Counted from the first letter of the stretch, positions 35,666 through 47,562 are shown. The stretch: 64,000 nt of DNA from Suillus spraguei (GCA_016800925.1 JABCPU010000136.1:95204-159203); one strand, 5' to 3'. A program made the numbers and translations. The notes: a model not told the origin generated them from the sequence alone.

Positions 35666-37875
35666 TCATTTGTTGCATGCATTATCCAACTTGGACTGAC
35701 TCAGATCACTCTCCTTCTGCTTGGCACTGTGGATGGGGGCTACACGGGGTCGACCAGATGAAGCACCGATGGCATTGTCAAGTTCGCGTCTATTGAAGAT
35801 AACATTGCGCGCCCGCTGCTGACAAGTTTCTTCTGGAGGAGGCACCTGAGTTGTCCTTGCATGTCGGTGACAATTAGGAGGGGAAGGCACCACTACATCC
35901 AAGTCTGAACCCACTGTTGTCCTTGTATGTCAGCGACGGTTAGGGGGGGAAGGCACTGCTACATCCAAGTCTGGACCTGCCAGACTGGTTACCTCATCTG
36001 GAACTGCAGGCAGACAAACATCAGTTGCATGTGGGGTCTGTGGGCGAGTTGGTGGAGGGGGCAATATGAATGGCATATCAGATATTGACACAAAGGGAGC
36101 TTGAATACGAGGGCCGGTGGTGAGGTTCTTGGCAGTAGTCGCAAAGTTTGGGATCAATGAGTCTAGAGGAGGCACTTGGATCTGAGGGCCAGTGGTGAGA
36201 TTGTTGGCAGTGTTGACGAAGTTTGGGGTGAATAAGTCCAAAGGAGACGTTCGGAACTGAGAACTATTGGCAGCTGTTAAAGTCAGATCATCAGCGTTTG
36301 AGCCCAGCTGGTCAATATTGAGGTCATGATGTTGGAAATCGAGTTGGTGGGGTAACATAGAATGTTGATACTGGGGTATTGTGTCATCAATAAAGATACA
36401 TTACATGCAGCTCATGCATTGGCAACATTACTCACCTCAGTTACCCCATCCAACAAGCAGCCCAACTCCATTGAACCAAAATCATTGGGTAATGCAGAAT
36501 GCTGATCTTCAAGCTAGTAGATGTGTGGTAAGAACCATGAATAATGCATTATGAACATGTAAGTAGTGCATTACTCACCTCCCACGACTCTGAGTCAGGT
36601 GACATGCAATACAGATTATCCGTGTGAAACACGGGGTTGTTGATTTCACCCACGGCCACACCACTGCTGCTGGCAGTGTCATCCATGCCCATTGGGATTA
36701 TGTCCATCTCTGAGTTATTGTCAGCATCATTGTCGATGTTGTTGTCATTGTTGTCGCTGTCGTCCTCATCCGAGTCATCACCTTGAGGGAGGGTAGCTTC
36801 AAACACTGCATGACACTGAGTGTCGCAACTTTTTATGGAGAACACGTCACTTATCAAGTGCTTTGTTCGTAAAGTCCAGAAACACTTCCTGGACAACATT
36901 AAATTGATCACAAAATGTGTTGAACTGAATGCCATTGTCAAGTTCGCCTATGTGATAACTTCAATGGTATAAGCTCACATAAGCAATTTAACATATAGAG
37001 TTCGACATACTCATAAACCATCGTCGCACCATTTGTTGGGTCAGGTCCTGCCATGAGGACCGAAAATTTCCAGCCATCAGTCACATGGGATATGTAGTGG
37101 AATATATGGTCTAGCATTGGTCCGAGCTCCCGAATGGCCCTGGCAAAATCAATGAGACACACACTACTCAATCTCCAGGAGGTATGTACTTGACTTTTGT
37201 ATTTTCATCGACCTTTGGCATCTTACCAGCCTTCAGGTGTTTGAGATCTCTGGCATACTTCACTTTGCCTTTTGATACTTTCTTTCTACATCTTCTTTCA
37301 CCTCATCACTCTCTGTCTCGAACTTTTCCTGAGTGACAGCCAAATGCTTGTTCAGCTTTGGGCCATGGTCGGTAATGTTATCTGTGTGGATGGCTTTGTT
37401 TGCGTCTATTTTAACCTTCTTGTCATAGTGCTCATGTGAATAGACATGCATCTTTTGGGGTGCACATCCACTGGTCACCCCACCTGCCAACACTGCACCA
37501 AAGTTGAGTACCCCTTATGTTGCACTTGTATGGCTCAAGCATGACACATTAGTTTGCCAGCGGTACCAACATGTGATTTGCTGTGATGCAGTGGGAGGTT
37601 TAATCCATGTTTGATGATTTTTTTTGCAGCATGGTTACCACTTTCCGAATATCAACTGCCTCTGCTAGAATTTTGGTTTGCTCAACTGACAGTGCATGAT
37701 CGGCTGGGATGTCTGGAAAGACCACATTGCGCTCTGGCCAATGCTGGAAAAATTCCAGCCACACTTTTGTCAATACAGGGTTGTAATTCTTGGTGGGGAT
37801 GCATTCTCAGTAATGTGGGAGGAATGTCTCCAGGAATGTTGCTTGTTCCTTCATTGTCCACTTCTTGTTACCCAT
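35666..37875 (-). pseudogene. Degenerate divergent gene of the KDZ block, unknown fungal family
   Basis: Begins MGNKKWTMKEQATFLE at 37875. A TGA at 37809-37807 stands where a Trp codon would fit, after which the frame continues (VWLEFFQHWPERNVVFPD) to ~37620. Later pieces lie at 37493-37260 (HVYSHEHYDKKVK), 37171-36938 (FSVLMAGPDPTNGA), 36941-36549 (acidic, many D and N), 36358-35930 (proline-rich, with a doubled PNF--TA-NLTTGP unit) and 35914-35666. I recognise the N-terminal W-T-x-E-Q and MAGP layout from uncharacterised basidiomycete proteins, but I know no function. It is transcribed away from the KDZ gene, so the two may share a promoter region. It could be a passenger or an accessory transposition gene. 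Confidence 0.55.
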
Positions 37876-37883
37876 CTTCATTG

Positions 37884-38127
37884 CGGTGAGTCCACAGTGA
37901 TGACACTCACATTTGATATTAAATGTACTATCAGTTAGAATAGAAAACATGGTGAGTCCACACAGATGCATTATGACACGGTGACAACACTCACATTTGA
38001 TATTAGATGTACTATCAGTTAGAATAGAAAACATGGTGAGTCCATACAGATGCGTTATGACACGGTGCCAACACTCACACTTGATATTATGTAGATGTAC
38101 TATCAGTTAATGGAAAATGGCGAGGGG
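37884..38127 (+). repeat. Three-unit minisatellite between the two KDZ-block genes
   Basis: Units start GGTGAGTCCA at about 37885, 37950 and 38034, with lengths 65-84 bp. They share CTCACATTTGATATTA and TGTACTATCAGTTAGAATAG. It sits at the 5' end of the minus-strand gene. Confidence 0.75.
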
Positions 38128-38546
38128 GGAAGCTTCATGCGTCTTTCTCATGGATTTACCTGATTCTGGTCTCAGCAAGGGCCTTGGACCATGTGCAAGT
38201 AAATTTACTATGATTTGGCCTTAGGTCCTGGCGACGAAGCTAACAAGGAAGCCGAGACTACTCTAGTAATCATTGAGGTCTAAATTGACTACAATCACCC
38301 TGGGCAAGGAACAAGTTAGGGAGGCCATTGAGCAGGGACAGGCTTTGAGTGTGACATCCTAATCTTACATTTCATAGGGCACATGTGCTGTAGCAACTTG
38401 TATCCGCCATTATCGCTATGATCCTCCAATTGTAGTAGTTTGTTCACCCATCTGTTTGTTGATTGCATGCAAGATACTACTAGATAGTAGTAAGTGTTCA
38501 TATCTAAGCTCTAGCTCATTACCTTTGAGTGACGCATTCAGCATAG
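38128..38546. other. Region between the two KDZ-block genes
   Basis: No gene seen. It lies between divergent gene starts and may hold their promoters. No clear TATA box is recognised. Confidence 0.4.
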
Positions 38547-38764
38547 ATGGCACCACCAACATCTCATCAAGTAATACAGCTCACTGGGGCCCACAAATGT
38601 TCACATTTAAATCCACATACACCACAGTCCAGTTCACCCATCCACACCTCAGTAACTTTCACATCACACCTTGAAGGCGGTATAAAGGCTTCGTGCAGGC
38701 TCATAATAAGTGTGCCACCATTGGACGTCCAGATTCAACCTGAAACATATTATCAAGACTCCGG

Positions 38765-39730
38765 TGTAAAGATACAACCTAGCTTGGGCTGTAGATAAAC
38801 CACTGCCTAAACTAGTATGTTAGTCTTGCGCTCCGTCTAGTCTGCTTCACTTGTAAGAACAAGAGCATTCGACCCTAAAGGGGGATGCCTATTTAGTATG
38901 GTCAAGTTTGAGTCTAACTTATTTGCGAAACAAGTGTCCGAGTCAGTGGTAAGTTGCCGTGGTCAGCAATGATACCGCTGGAACTAGTGTCGTGCACTGT
39001 GGTGCTACCGCCATCGAGATAAAGTCAGTAACAGTTGCGTCTAGTGAGCGAGGTCGAGCAGGGGTCTCAGTGGTAGCGGTGAGGTTGCGAGCGGTGCAAA
39101 GAAACAGTAAAGAAGTCCACAGTACTTTCAGCGGTTAAAGTAGCGGAGCGTGAGAAGTTCAGTCAAAAGTAACAATCAAAAGTCCAGCGGTATGCTGGCA
39201 GTAATGGAGAACGAGCGTGATGTATTAACGAGCGATAAGGGAACTTTAAAGACTATGTCCACTACTGGGTTGATCCAGAGCTAGACAATAATCCTGACCT
39301 ATAGTACATGCAATGGTGTAAAATCAGGTACTTTATCGTGTGGGGTACGCTTTGCTTATATCCTAATTCGTATGTACTCGGAATACTCTAGGCGAGATCA
39401 GTAGCGCTGGAGTGTAGTAACCGCCATAAGTAAACATAGCACGAGGCGCTGTGGCACGAGGCAACATGTAATAACGCTTGCTGTGGAATCAGTGATAAGG
39501 AACAGAAAACAAACTACGCACCAAATGGAGCTATGCGGACGCGGCAAGGACATGGAAGGACATCGGTTCATGGAACGTGGTGCAGCAGTCGGTATGGTGT
39601 GCGGTAAGCGTGGGATGCCACCAGTACTGCTAAAGGGGTAAGAAGGCCATGGACTAGTGGTAACTCCTGTAGATGTGAGATGAGTGTCGAAATATGGGGT
39701 TTTAAGCCCAGCGCCAATATGTTCGTTACA
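38765..39730 (+). mobile_element. Solo LTR, family 1 (966 bp)
   Basis: TGTAAAGATACAACC to TTCGTTACA, flanked by the 4-bp duplication CCGG (38761-38764, 39731-39734). Excising it together with one CCGG restores the KDZ frame (QDSG to DNFIGDD). Other copies lie at 51915-54208 (inverted), 57302 and 63340. Confidence 0.85.
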
Positions 39731-39924
39731 CCGGTGATAATTTCATTGGGGATGATATAGATTTCGAGTATATAGCACCTTCTAAGCGGAGACGCACTGC
39801 AGCTGTAAGTACTATATGTTGATCATTCATTTTACTTTGCTAACTCTACTAGGACAATCCCCTTTTGATGTGGCTAGGTGACTGCGACTACTATCTGGCA
39901 GAACTCATTCGGATGGATGGCCGA

Positions 39925-40399
39925 TGTTACGAACTGGGTGGCGTCACCAGCGACAGTGAAAAGACACAGACGGTCTGCTGGGAAGTTCTTACAATGCCCA
40001 AAAGAGGACAAGGTGAAAGTACAAGGAATGCGTTCCGAGTACGATCAAGGGTTCAGCCTCAAAGACAAGTCTAAGAGGTATCCGCGAGAATAGGGACTAA
40101 GGCTAAGGAGTGCTTAGACTTAGAGACGATTCAAGACAACTTAGGTTGGAGACCTAAGCGAAGGAGATTCCAGGTAAAACCCAGTAAGATTAAAGTAGTG
40201 AATCTACTACAAGTACACTGTGCTTAAATAGGCCGATATGTGCGCACAGACCAAGAAAGGTGTGAGAATGTAAGTGCGTATCCAAAGAAGGAAGGCAACT
40301 ATAGTACAAATGCGTTGAGCATATGAGTCAGAATCATGTTACGTAATATACAAGGTAAATGAAGTAAGAAAATGAATAGGGGCACGTACGATTGTAACA
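39925..40399 (+). mobile_element. Solo LTR, family 2, copy 1 (475 bp)
   Basis: TGTTACGAACTGGG to GATTGTAACA, flanked by GCCGA (39920-39924, 40400-40404). Excision joins RMDGRG to DYTSDTCC of the CxC2 exon in frame. Confidence 0.88.
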
Positions 40400-40917
40400 G
40401 CCGAGGTGACTACACCTCAGATACTTGCTGCCAATGCAATGTATCTGCTCCTGCTCAGTTCCAATGCGAAGACTGTTGTGACATGCAACTCTACTGTCAA
40501 AACTGCATTGTCGCCAACCATTTGCGGGATCCCACTCACCGCATCAAGGTCTGTTTAAACTCATTCTGACTGCTTGAACCAGTATCTAATTTGATTTAGG
40601 AGTGGACAGGCTCATTTTTCCATGCTACATCACTTAAAAAGCTCAGTTTGAGGATCCAGTTGGGGCATGCGATCAGCAAACACTGTATTCTGCCTCGCAA
40701 GGCATTTAATGACGACTTTGTGCTAATCGATACCAATGGAATACATGAGATGGCAGTAGACTTTTGTGCCTGTGGAACATCTCAGATGCATACCAGACAG
40801 CTCTTGCGCATGGGCTGGTTCCCCTCAACATCTGTAGATCCAAGGACTGCAGCAACTTTCCAAGTCTTGCAGCATTACCAGATTCTCACTTTCAAGTCCA
40901 AGACCTCTGTTATGAAC

Positions 40918-41377
40918 TGGGGTGGCATCACCAGCGACGGTGATAAGACACAGACGATCTGCTGGGAAGTTCGACTGCGTTCAAAGAAGAACAGTACTGT
41001 TACAAGGAAGCGTTCCGAGTAGGATCAAGGGTTCTATTGAAGAGTCGCAACTCTAAGATAACCGGTCGAATAAAGACTAAGGCTAAGGAGTGCTTAGACT
41101 TAGAGGTGATTCAGACGACTTAGGTTGGAGACTTAAGCGAAGGATATTCCAGGTAAAACCCAGTAAGATTAAAGTGAAGTATACAAGCATAATACAACAT
41201 GCTTAAATAAGCCAATATGTGCGCACGGACCGGGAGAGACATGAGAATGTAAGTGCGTATCCAAAGAAGGAAGGCTACTATAGTACAGATGCGTTGAGCA
41301 TATGAGTCAGAGTCATGTTATGTAATATACAAGATAAGGTGAGACGAAAATGAATAGGGGCATGTATGATTGTAACA
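40918..41377 (+). mobile_element. Solo LTR, family 2, copy 2 (460 bp)
   Basis: TGTTATGAACTGGG to GATTGTAACA, flanked by ACCTC (40913-40917, 41378-41382). It is homologous along its length to the copy at 39925. Excision joins TFKSKTS to AYKFYHSL in frame. Confidence 0.88.
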
Positions 41378-41420
41378 ACCTCTGCATACAAATTTTATCA
41401 CTCACTGGTTTGTATATCTG

Positions 41421-41896
41421 TGTCATGAATTCCAAACACAAATCATTATTCCTTTCTCAATTTCCCTAAAGCGTCTAAACCCAGCGCTAAGACAAACTCA
41501 AATCCTATCAAAATTCCCATATCCGCTTCTATAACCGAACTTCCTGATGAAGATGAAGAGATCTTTTATGATGCTATCGGATAAGATAAGATAAGATAGT
41601 ATCACGTGATCTTAGAATCTTCTAGAATATGATGTCATAACAATGTCACAACTATCACATCCTACGATTCTCATTTCTATTTTATGATTGGCTAGTAGTT
41701 TCAAACTCAGTTTACATCTCAGTTTCAATATGTGTATATAGTTAGCTAGTTTCGCTGTAGTAGTTCTTTAGTTCAAACCTCTTGTATCTACATAGTAGCA
41801 ATCCAAGATGTCCTTGCTCCTCTCTCTTCTCTTGTGATAACCTTAGTTTGAGTCCTAGTCTCTGCCCTTGCGTTAATTCATTTGTGGGTTGTGACA
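41421..41896 (+). mobile_element. Solo LTR, family 3 (476 bp)
   Basis: TGTCATGAATTCC to GGGTTGTGACA, flanked by ATCTG (41416-41420, 41897-41901). Excision joins FYHSLVCIS to DNTSLVKK in frame. An open stretch near 41465-41583 (ending ELPDEDEEIFYDAIG) lies within it. Confidence 0.8.
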
Positions 41897-42846
41897 ATCT
41901 GACAATACCAGTTTGGTTAAGAAGGTTCGTAATTTTCTACATTGATTTTGCATGAACTAAAGTGCCTCCCATTCAGGATCGTTATGAACCCTTCAGGTGT
42001 ATGGTTTGCAAGTGGTGACACCTAAAGATGTTGAAACAGTTTGGTCGTGGTCATGATCCAGCTGGTGTGAGTGGTACCAAAGAGGGTGAATGTGCCGTGC
42101 TCTGTCCAGCTTGCCCACAACATGGCAAGAACCTGCCCCCTGACTAGAAAGAAGCGTCAAAAGCCAAACAGTAAGCCTTGTTATAGTTGAGCTGACCTAA
42201 GTGTTAATCTCGCTCAGATGGCTGTATTCATTATTTATAGCTATTGACACCAATTTTCATTTGAAAAGACAAGCTATCTCTACCGATGAAGTAGACCCAA
42301 GCCTCTCGATGGGATGGTCGTACTTCGTAGAAGAGAAGAAATTTAAAACCTACCTTAATGAACATTTGTCCAAGACACAGGAGGTATGGACATTTTAACC
42401 TAACATTGCATGTCACTGAAGGTCCCTTTGCAGAAAAGCTCTTGCTCAAACCACAACACTGTAAATATGGCCAAGACAAAGCTATCGCAGGGTCTTGCGG
42501 CAACTGGAGTAGGGACAGTTGATTGTGCACAACATAATTTCAAGCGCCCAAATGGTGTTGGGGACCTACAAAAGGGAGAAAAGTACATATATCGTGCTTG
42601 TAAAGCCACTCTGACGAATTCAATTTCTAGGTACATTAATATGGACTATCTTTTCTTCTCTACACTCTGCAACAACTGTCTTTGTGACCTATGACATTGC
42701 ATGTCAATGGCACAAGAACCTATGGAATCGCATGGAGTCGCTACCCAAATCGCACCACATATCCTACTTACGCATTTTTATCCGCTTCTTCATCCCCAAG
42801 TTTCACCTTCCGGCGCACATCAACACGTGCCAAATGATGTTCTCCA

Positions 42847-42965
42847 TCAGCAAAACCCAAATGTGAGGTCCCCCTATCTCCAGTGCTGTGCAGCACTACA
42901 CAGCACTCCACAGCATTGTACATAGGGGGACTTCCCTGTATAGTACATAAGTGTTTTGCTGGTGT
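42847..42965. repeat. Small palindromic insert in the KDZ gene
   Basis: Outer CAGCAAAAC / GTTTTGCTG inverted ends, inner GTCCCCCTAT / ATAGGGGGAC (42867-42930), and a centre of CAGCACT/AGTGCTG motifs. It separates CQMMFS from FNFTCFVGRTDGE, which are normally adjacent in KDZ proteins. Exact limits are uncertain. Confidence 0.5.
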
Positions 42966-44610
42966 CTTTTAATTTCACGTGTTTTGTGGGCCGCACAGAT
43001 GGTGAAGCGCCTGAGCGTGGGTGGTCTAATATCAATCCGGTCGCATCAAGTACAAAGGCAATGGGACCAGGCTGCCATAGGGACACCTTAGATGACCACT
43101 TTGGTGATTGGAACTGGAAAAAAGTCGTCAGCTTAGGTATGTGATTTATTCTGATTCATCATCCATGTTTAGTCAATAATTTTGGGATTAGGCACATCTC
43201 TCATTCATAAAATGCAGGAAGTAGTAACTGAGAAGGCCAATCACGAGGCTGCATTCCAGGAGTTTAATGCTGCAATTTTCTCAGACCATAGGTCAGCATG
43301 GACAATTGAAATGGAGAAATGGGAGACAAACCCAAATGACATGGGTGTTTCAAACCCTCTCAGGCGCAAATCAGTTCGTGAGTTTTTGTCTTAGTATTCA
43401 ATTAGATTTACTGAAGTATCCATTATCCAGAAATCATGCAAGCTGCAGCCTGTCTAAAACTTGTGGAGATGGAAGCACACGAGCTTGCTCATGGGATCAA
43501 CCTATCTCTACACCCCGACATCTCCCCGAGTGTTCTTATTGTGTCAGGGTTAGACCTTGAGGAGGAGCAGTAAGTAGCTGTACCTAGACACTCGGTGAAG
43601 GCAACTAACATCTGAGACAGACATCGCATGAAAGCAGCATCCAAAGGGATGGGTCTCCATGTTTCTGATATACAGAAGGGCATGCTCATATGAATGAGAA
43701 ATGTGCTATGTCATAAGATCAAAACATGGAGAAGTGTGCAGGTTCTGTACATACCTGTGGTACATATTATGACCTCTGCTGTGGTTCCTGCCCATCATCA
43801 GCCATCTGAGAATGCGGAGGATATCAGCCTGTGGTTGCTGTCTAGTCTGAAAAGAAAACCATGTGATTCCAGACTGCACGATCATGAATGGGATTTGCGG
43901 TATGGCCAAGCCCACAATGCACTCAAAGAGCTTCGACAATGCCTTTGTGTTCACTGCTCTATGCTCACCTTCAAGCAGGAATGGGTCCGTGGTCAAGGCT
44001 CCAACACTCGTGCTCAGAATGCACTCGCCCATGTGCATGCACGACAGGTAGCATGCACAAAGAGATATAGGGTCGCCTGGGAGGCTCTGAAGACCCTGGC
44101 ACCTCTTTTGAAGAAAGTGGGATGGCAAGGACGGCTGCAAGACCTGAGGGACAAAGACGTAAAGCTGTTAGTGGACCCTTTTGGCTGAGAGACTGAAGGT
44201 CGCCGTTGCCTGATGTGGATCTGGATAATGACGGGAGTGGATACAGATGGTGACAGAGGTGATGTGGACAGTTAGTTTTAAGATTTGATCTTTACAAGTT
44301 GTTACTAACAATGGTATCTAAATCTTTTGTCAGGAGTTCGCATAGAGTGGTGGAATGAGCAGCAGGACCAACGCGACTGCAACACGACAGCTGAATGAGA
44401 GGGCTTGGTAGCATATGCCAACAAACAGGCAGACATTTGATGTCGGCTTGCCTCCCGCTTTAGACTGCTGTGGGCTGCCTGCCTTCCCCAGTCCCCTCCA
44501 AGCTCAAGCTTTATATTGGGCCCTGCACCCCTGGACAATATCACACAATTCCCTGACCTCATGCTTCCCAATCTCCACTGTAATGAACATTCTGTTCTCT
44601 TTTGTACCTA

Positions 44611-44847
44611 GCTTCATTGCAATGAAAGGTCTTCTGATGTATTTTTAGTTGTAGTTGCCAGACAATTGGAATATATATATACAGACAGCTACATCACCAT
44701 TACTAGGGAACATTGCCGAGTACTAGGTAGGCAGCTCTGATAGTTAGCCTAGTTTAATGCATTATAAACAGGCTAACAAGCCTCATTAATGCAACACAGT
44801 TATATGGTAGGTACCAGACTTAATGCATTACCCCTACAGGATATTGT
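44611..44847. repeat. Right end of the KDZ block
   Basis: Contains the uninterrupted copy of the terminal-type repeat (44714-44818, compare 33336-33720), then TTAATGCATTACCCCTACAG and the 8-bp duplication. Confidence 0.65.
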
Positions 44848-46514
44848 GGCTAGGCACTGAATATCACTCAGATAGCTTCTCCAGCAGCAAATTGAGTCTA
44901 ACTACATCATGACGTTGAGCAGAATGCAGACTTCCATTCAGGTCTAGAAGTTATAAATGCAGGGTGATTTTTGTGTTCAAGTTCATCAATTTGAATTAAA
45001 CATTGAGCGAGAGGCAGACTTCCATCCAGGTAAATACAAGGTGATTATTGGTATGTATCCATAGTCAATGTGTTCAACTGTCACAGAAAAATGCACAAGT
45101 GAAATCAATCATGATTGTACAAGGGGGATATCGGAATACTCCATATATTCTGGATCTTCGTCCTCATAAACCTGCATTCGAAGGATCATATGAGGTTGGC
45201 ACATGGCAGCATGTAGAGGTCTACTTACTCATCAAAATAGGTGTATCTCTTTTTACCAGCCAACCTCTTGGCAAGTACTCTCTCTCCAGGTGAATGACAC
45301 CAGGCACTGGAGAATTCAAGAGAGAATACTTTGACATGCTTCCCGTGCACCGAGTGTTGTGCCCCAGGCTTGCATTATGTCATGCTGAGTTCTCCAGCCC
45401 ATGACAACTGAGTCTGAATGGTACAGAGCACTTAAGCATTCGAGCATTGTGGTAGGTTTGCCAGCATCAAGCTTGACAGTGATGGATGACTACAAAACAC
45501 ATAAGATGAGAACATGTCAACATTACAATGACATACCCTGAATTCTGGATCGCTCTCAATATCCTTGTCTTGAATCTGGCGTGAGTGAGGTCATGTACAT
45601 AGGGAGTGTTCTTAGACGAGTTCATGATCATTTTGTTAGGTTGCATTTCAATATTTGTTGATTTATTTGCAGCAGATCTTGATTACTCACCTATGCTCTG
45701 AATCATTGAGATGCAATGTGAGTAGCATAGAATTGATAGAGATCCCAGAGAATAAGAGATGAGATATTTTTGCAGGCTGAGTGAGTCAGGGATGATAGGA
45801 AGTTAGGAACTCAGCAATGCTTTGACTCGTCCCTATTTTGCACCACTTTCCAGCGCCAAGTATGGACATGGTATGTGCTTTCATCTAGACCAGACACACA
45901 AAGAAATATCCTCTTTGCTCGGCATCTAGCATATTCACCAAATTGTAATGTGCAGAGAAAATGAGGATATGGATGCAGCGGATTCTTCAAACATGCAGCT
46001 GCAAAACGTTCATTTACACAGGTAACCTTATCCATTGTGCTCTGGTTCATTTTGACTCACTTGGAATGTAAGAACGATGTCAAATAGTAAGAGGGTGAAT
46101 AATGCATGAGGAGAATAATGGGAGTGGAGATGAAGTGACTGCTTAGGTGCCAAGTGTAACATGAAAGTTAATGTTCAAAATGGCCGTGCATTACAATTAT
46201 CAATACTTTCATTAGTGTCAAATAGTGAATAATTACATTTTAACTTTTATCCCAAAGACGAATTGAGAGGAATCACATACTAGAATAGAAGTTGCAGGTA
46301 ATACGGGGTACAACCTACTAGTCATCAATATCAGTCCAATAGTGAGAATTGGACAGATCCACATCTGAATCAGAAATAGTGTGTGCTGGAAGACCGTGAC
46401 AAGCTTTGATATATGGTGTGATATAGTATGTTTGAGGGAGGCGCATAGCATATATGTATCGTCAATTGATTCTTTGCTACATGTCCAGAAGTAGTGACAA
46501 GGTGGTGGTACATA
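44848..46514. other. Right part of the E-F spacer
   Basis: 44856-45600 is homologous to 16210-16870 and 28880-29360 (spacer repeat), with many CpG sites changed to TpG or CpA. From 45600 to 46514 I see nothing recognisable; the short minus-strand frames (45811-46050, 46233-46639) have no domain. Confidence 0.55.
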
Positions 46515-47562
46515 CTGTCGAGATACGCACCTAGGTTCGACCCTATTTGGGTGTGACCAAATGAACATGGGGGGTGTGACGTGTGACACACTGTGCTTAG
46601 GTTCATTGGGTGTGACAACTGATGTTGGAGAAGATGCATTCCCTTGTATACATGCAGCGCTTGCTCACTTTGTGAGCTTTGTCGCTAATTTGACTTCTGT
46701 CTGGCAACACAATGTCTTCTCGCTATGTTACTGCATTGTCTTGCCTCTTATTGGCGGATCCTCCAATGTTTGGTGAGCCTGAGCACTGAGCCATAGCTCA
46801 GTCAATGAGATGAACCTGGTCTGACCGTCTGAAGCATCTCCCCTCCAAGTATTCCACACCATGCCTGATCTCCGTGTTGCCTCAGAGGCTAAATTCCAGG
46901 ATATGTTATCTGTACCTGCACAGTTCTCAATTGCTCCTTCTGGCAGCCTTTCTGTTGCTGCATTACTGCTTATAAACCTGCCTACAGTGTTGGAAAACAG
47001 TGCTTCAGCCACTCAAATCATCTTTTCGAAACAGTCCCCTTTGTTTCAGCTGCCTACAGACTAATGATACCATGACTTTGGAGCGCATCAAAACAGCTCA
47101 ATATAAGACTCCCGAGGCTGACGAAGAAGCAGAGCCACCTTTCACACATGCCACAGATGTCGAGCTTGATCCTAGCAATGTTTCTGTGGATACTGTTCTA
47201 CAACACATTGCATTGGGTGAATCATCTGTCCCTCATGGATATAGCACTGATGAATCAGGTAATTTGCTGGTGGACAACAAGTCAGAGAGCTACAAGCGAG
47301 GGGTACTGGATGACATGACAGGGCTTCAGTCTATGGCTGATGGGTCTACGGAGGTTGAGGGTGAGGGTCATGGCAAGCGCAGACGTGTTGCGAACACTCA
47401 GTACAAAGACTTTTGGATGCATTAGATGTGTTTTTTTTGCGTTTTTACCACTTGTCACAATTTAGGTTCGATGGCCTCAAAATTGGTGTGACCATCACAA
47501 AAAATAGGTTCGATTCGCCAGGTGTGTGACGGTGTGACGAACCTAGGTGTGTATCTGGACAG
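46515..47562. mobile_element. TIR element with TA target duplication (1048 bp)
   Basis: The left end CTGTCGAGATACGCACCTAG and the inverted right end (CTGTCCAGATACACACCTAG) match over 25 bp with three differences. TA flanks both sides (46513-46514, 47563-47564). The subterminal regions are full of GTGTGAC motifs. The inside has an open frame at 47000-47425 (acidic, ending KRRRVANTQYKDFWMH) with no transposase motif I recognise, so the element is probably non-autonomous. Confidence 0.65.

Larger units (their letters stand above)
38547..44610 (+). pseudogene. KDZ-superfamily transposase with CxC2 cysteine cluster, broken
   Basis: Begins MAPPTSHQ. The CxC2 cluster reads CCQC, FQCEDCC, LYCQNCI and HRI at ~40430-40548, then LRIQLGH and DFCACG. 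The KDZ core follows: GRGHDPAGV-GTKEGECAVLCPACP (42040-42120), WLYSLFIAIDTNFHLKRQ, TDEVDPSLSMGWSYFVEE, GLAATGVGTVDCA, YDIACQW (frame +1 from ~42670), GRTDGEAPERGW, TLDDHFGDWNWKK, and the C-terminal WEALKTLAPLLKKVGWQG. Visible introns include 39805-39852 and 40549-40599. Lesions are TGA at 42016-42018 and TAG at 42145-42147 (both where Trp is expected), a frameshift near 42665, and five insertions: four solo LTRs and one small palindrome. Known family, clearly dead copy. Confidence 0.88.
32773..44847. mobile_element. ~12-kb KDZ-containing composite insertion with 8-bp target duplication
   Basis: GGCTAGGC flanks the block on both sides (32765-32772 and 44848-44855). Joining the flanks rebuilds a spacer that aligns with that after copy D (GCTGCTATTAGG then CACTGAATATCAC). 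The block holds a KDZ-type transposase gene (plus) and a divergent unknown gene (minus). Nested inside are a palindromic Tc1 element, a MITE, four solo LTRs and small repeats. The outermost ~30 bp of the two ends are weakly inverted-repeat (both reach TGCATTAA 16 nt after a TAT). Nested inserts excluded, the original element would be roughly 7.5 kb. Confidence 0.7.

Noticed and set aside
41465..41583. Open stretch ending ELPDEDEEIFYDAIG taken as the end of a retrotransposon polyprotein next to a 3' LTR
   Set aside because: ATCTG duplications at 41416 and 41897 and frame restoration of the KDZ gene place the whole stretch inside one 476-bp LTR.
38128..44610. A TET/JBP gene accompanying the KDZ transposase
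   Set aside because: I looked for an H-x-D and downstream H/R pattern in both genes of the block and saw none.
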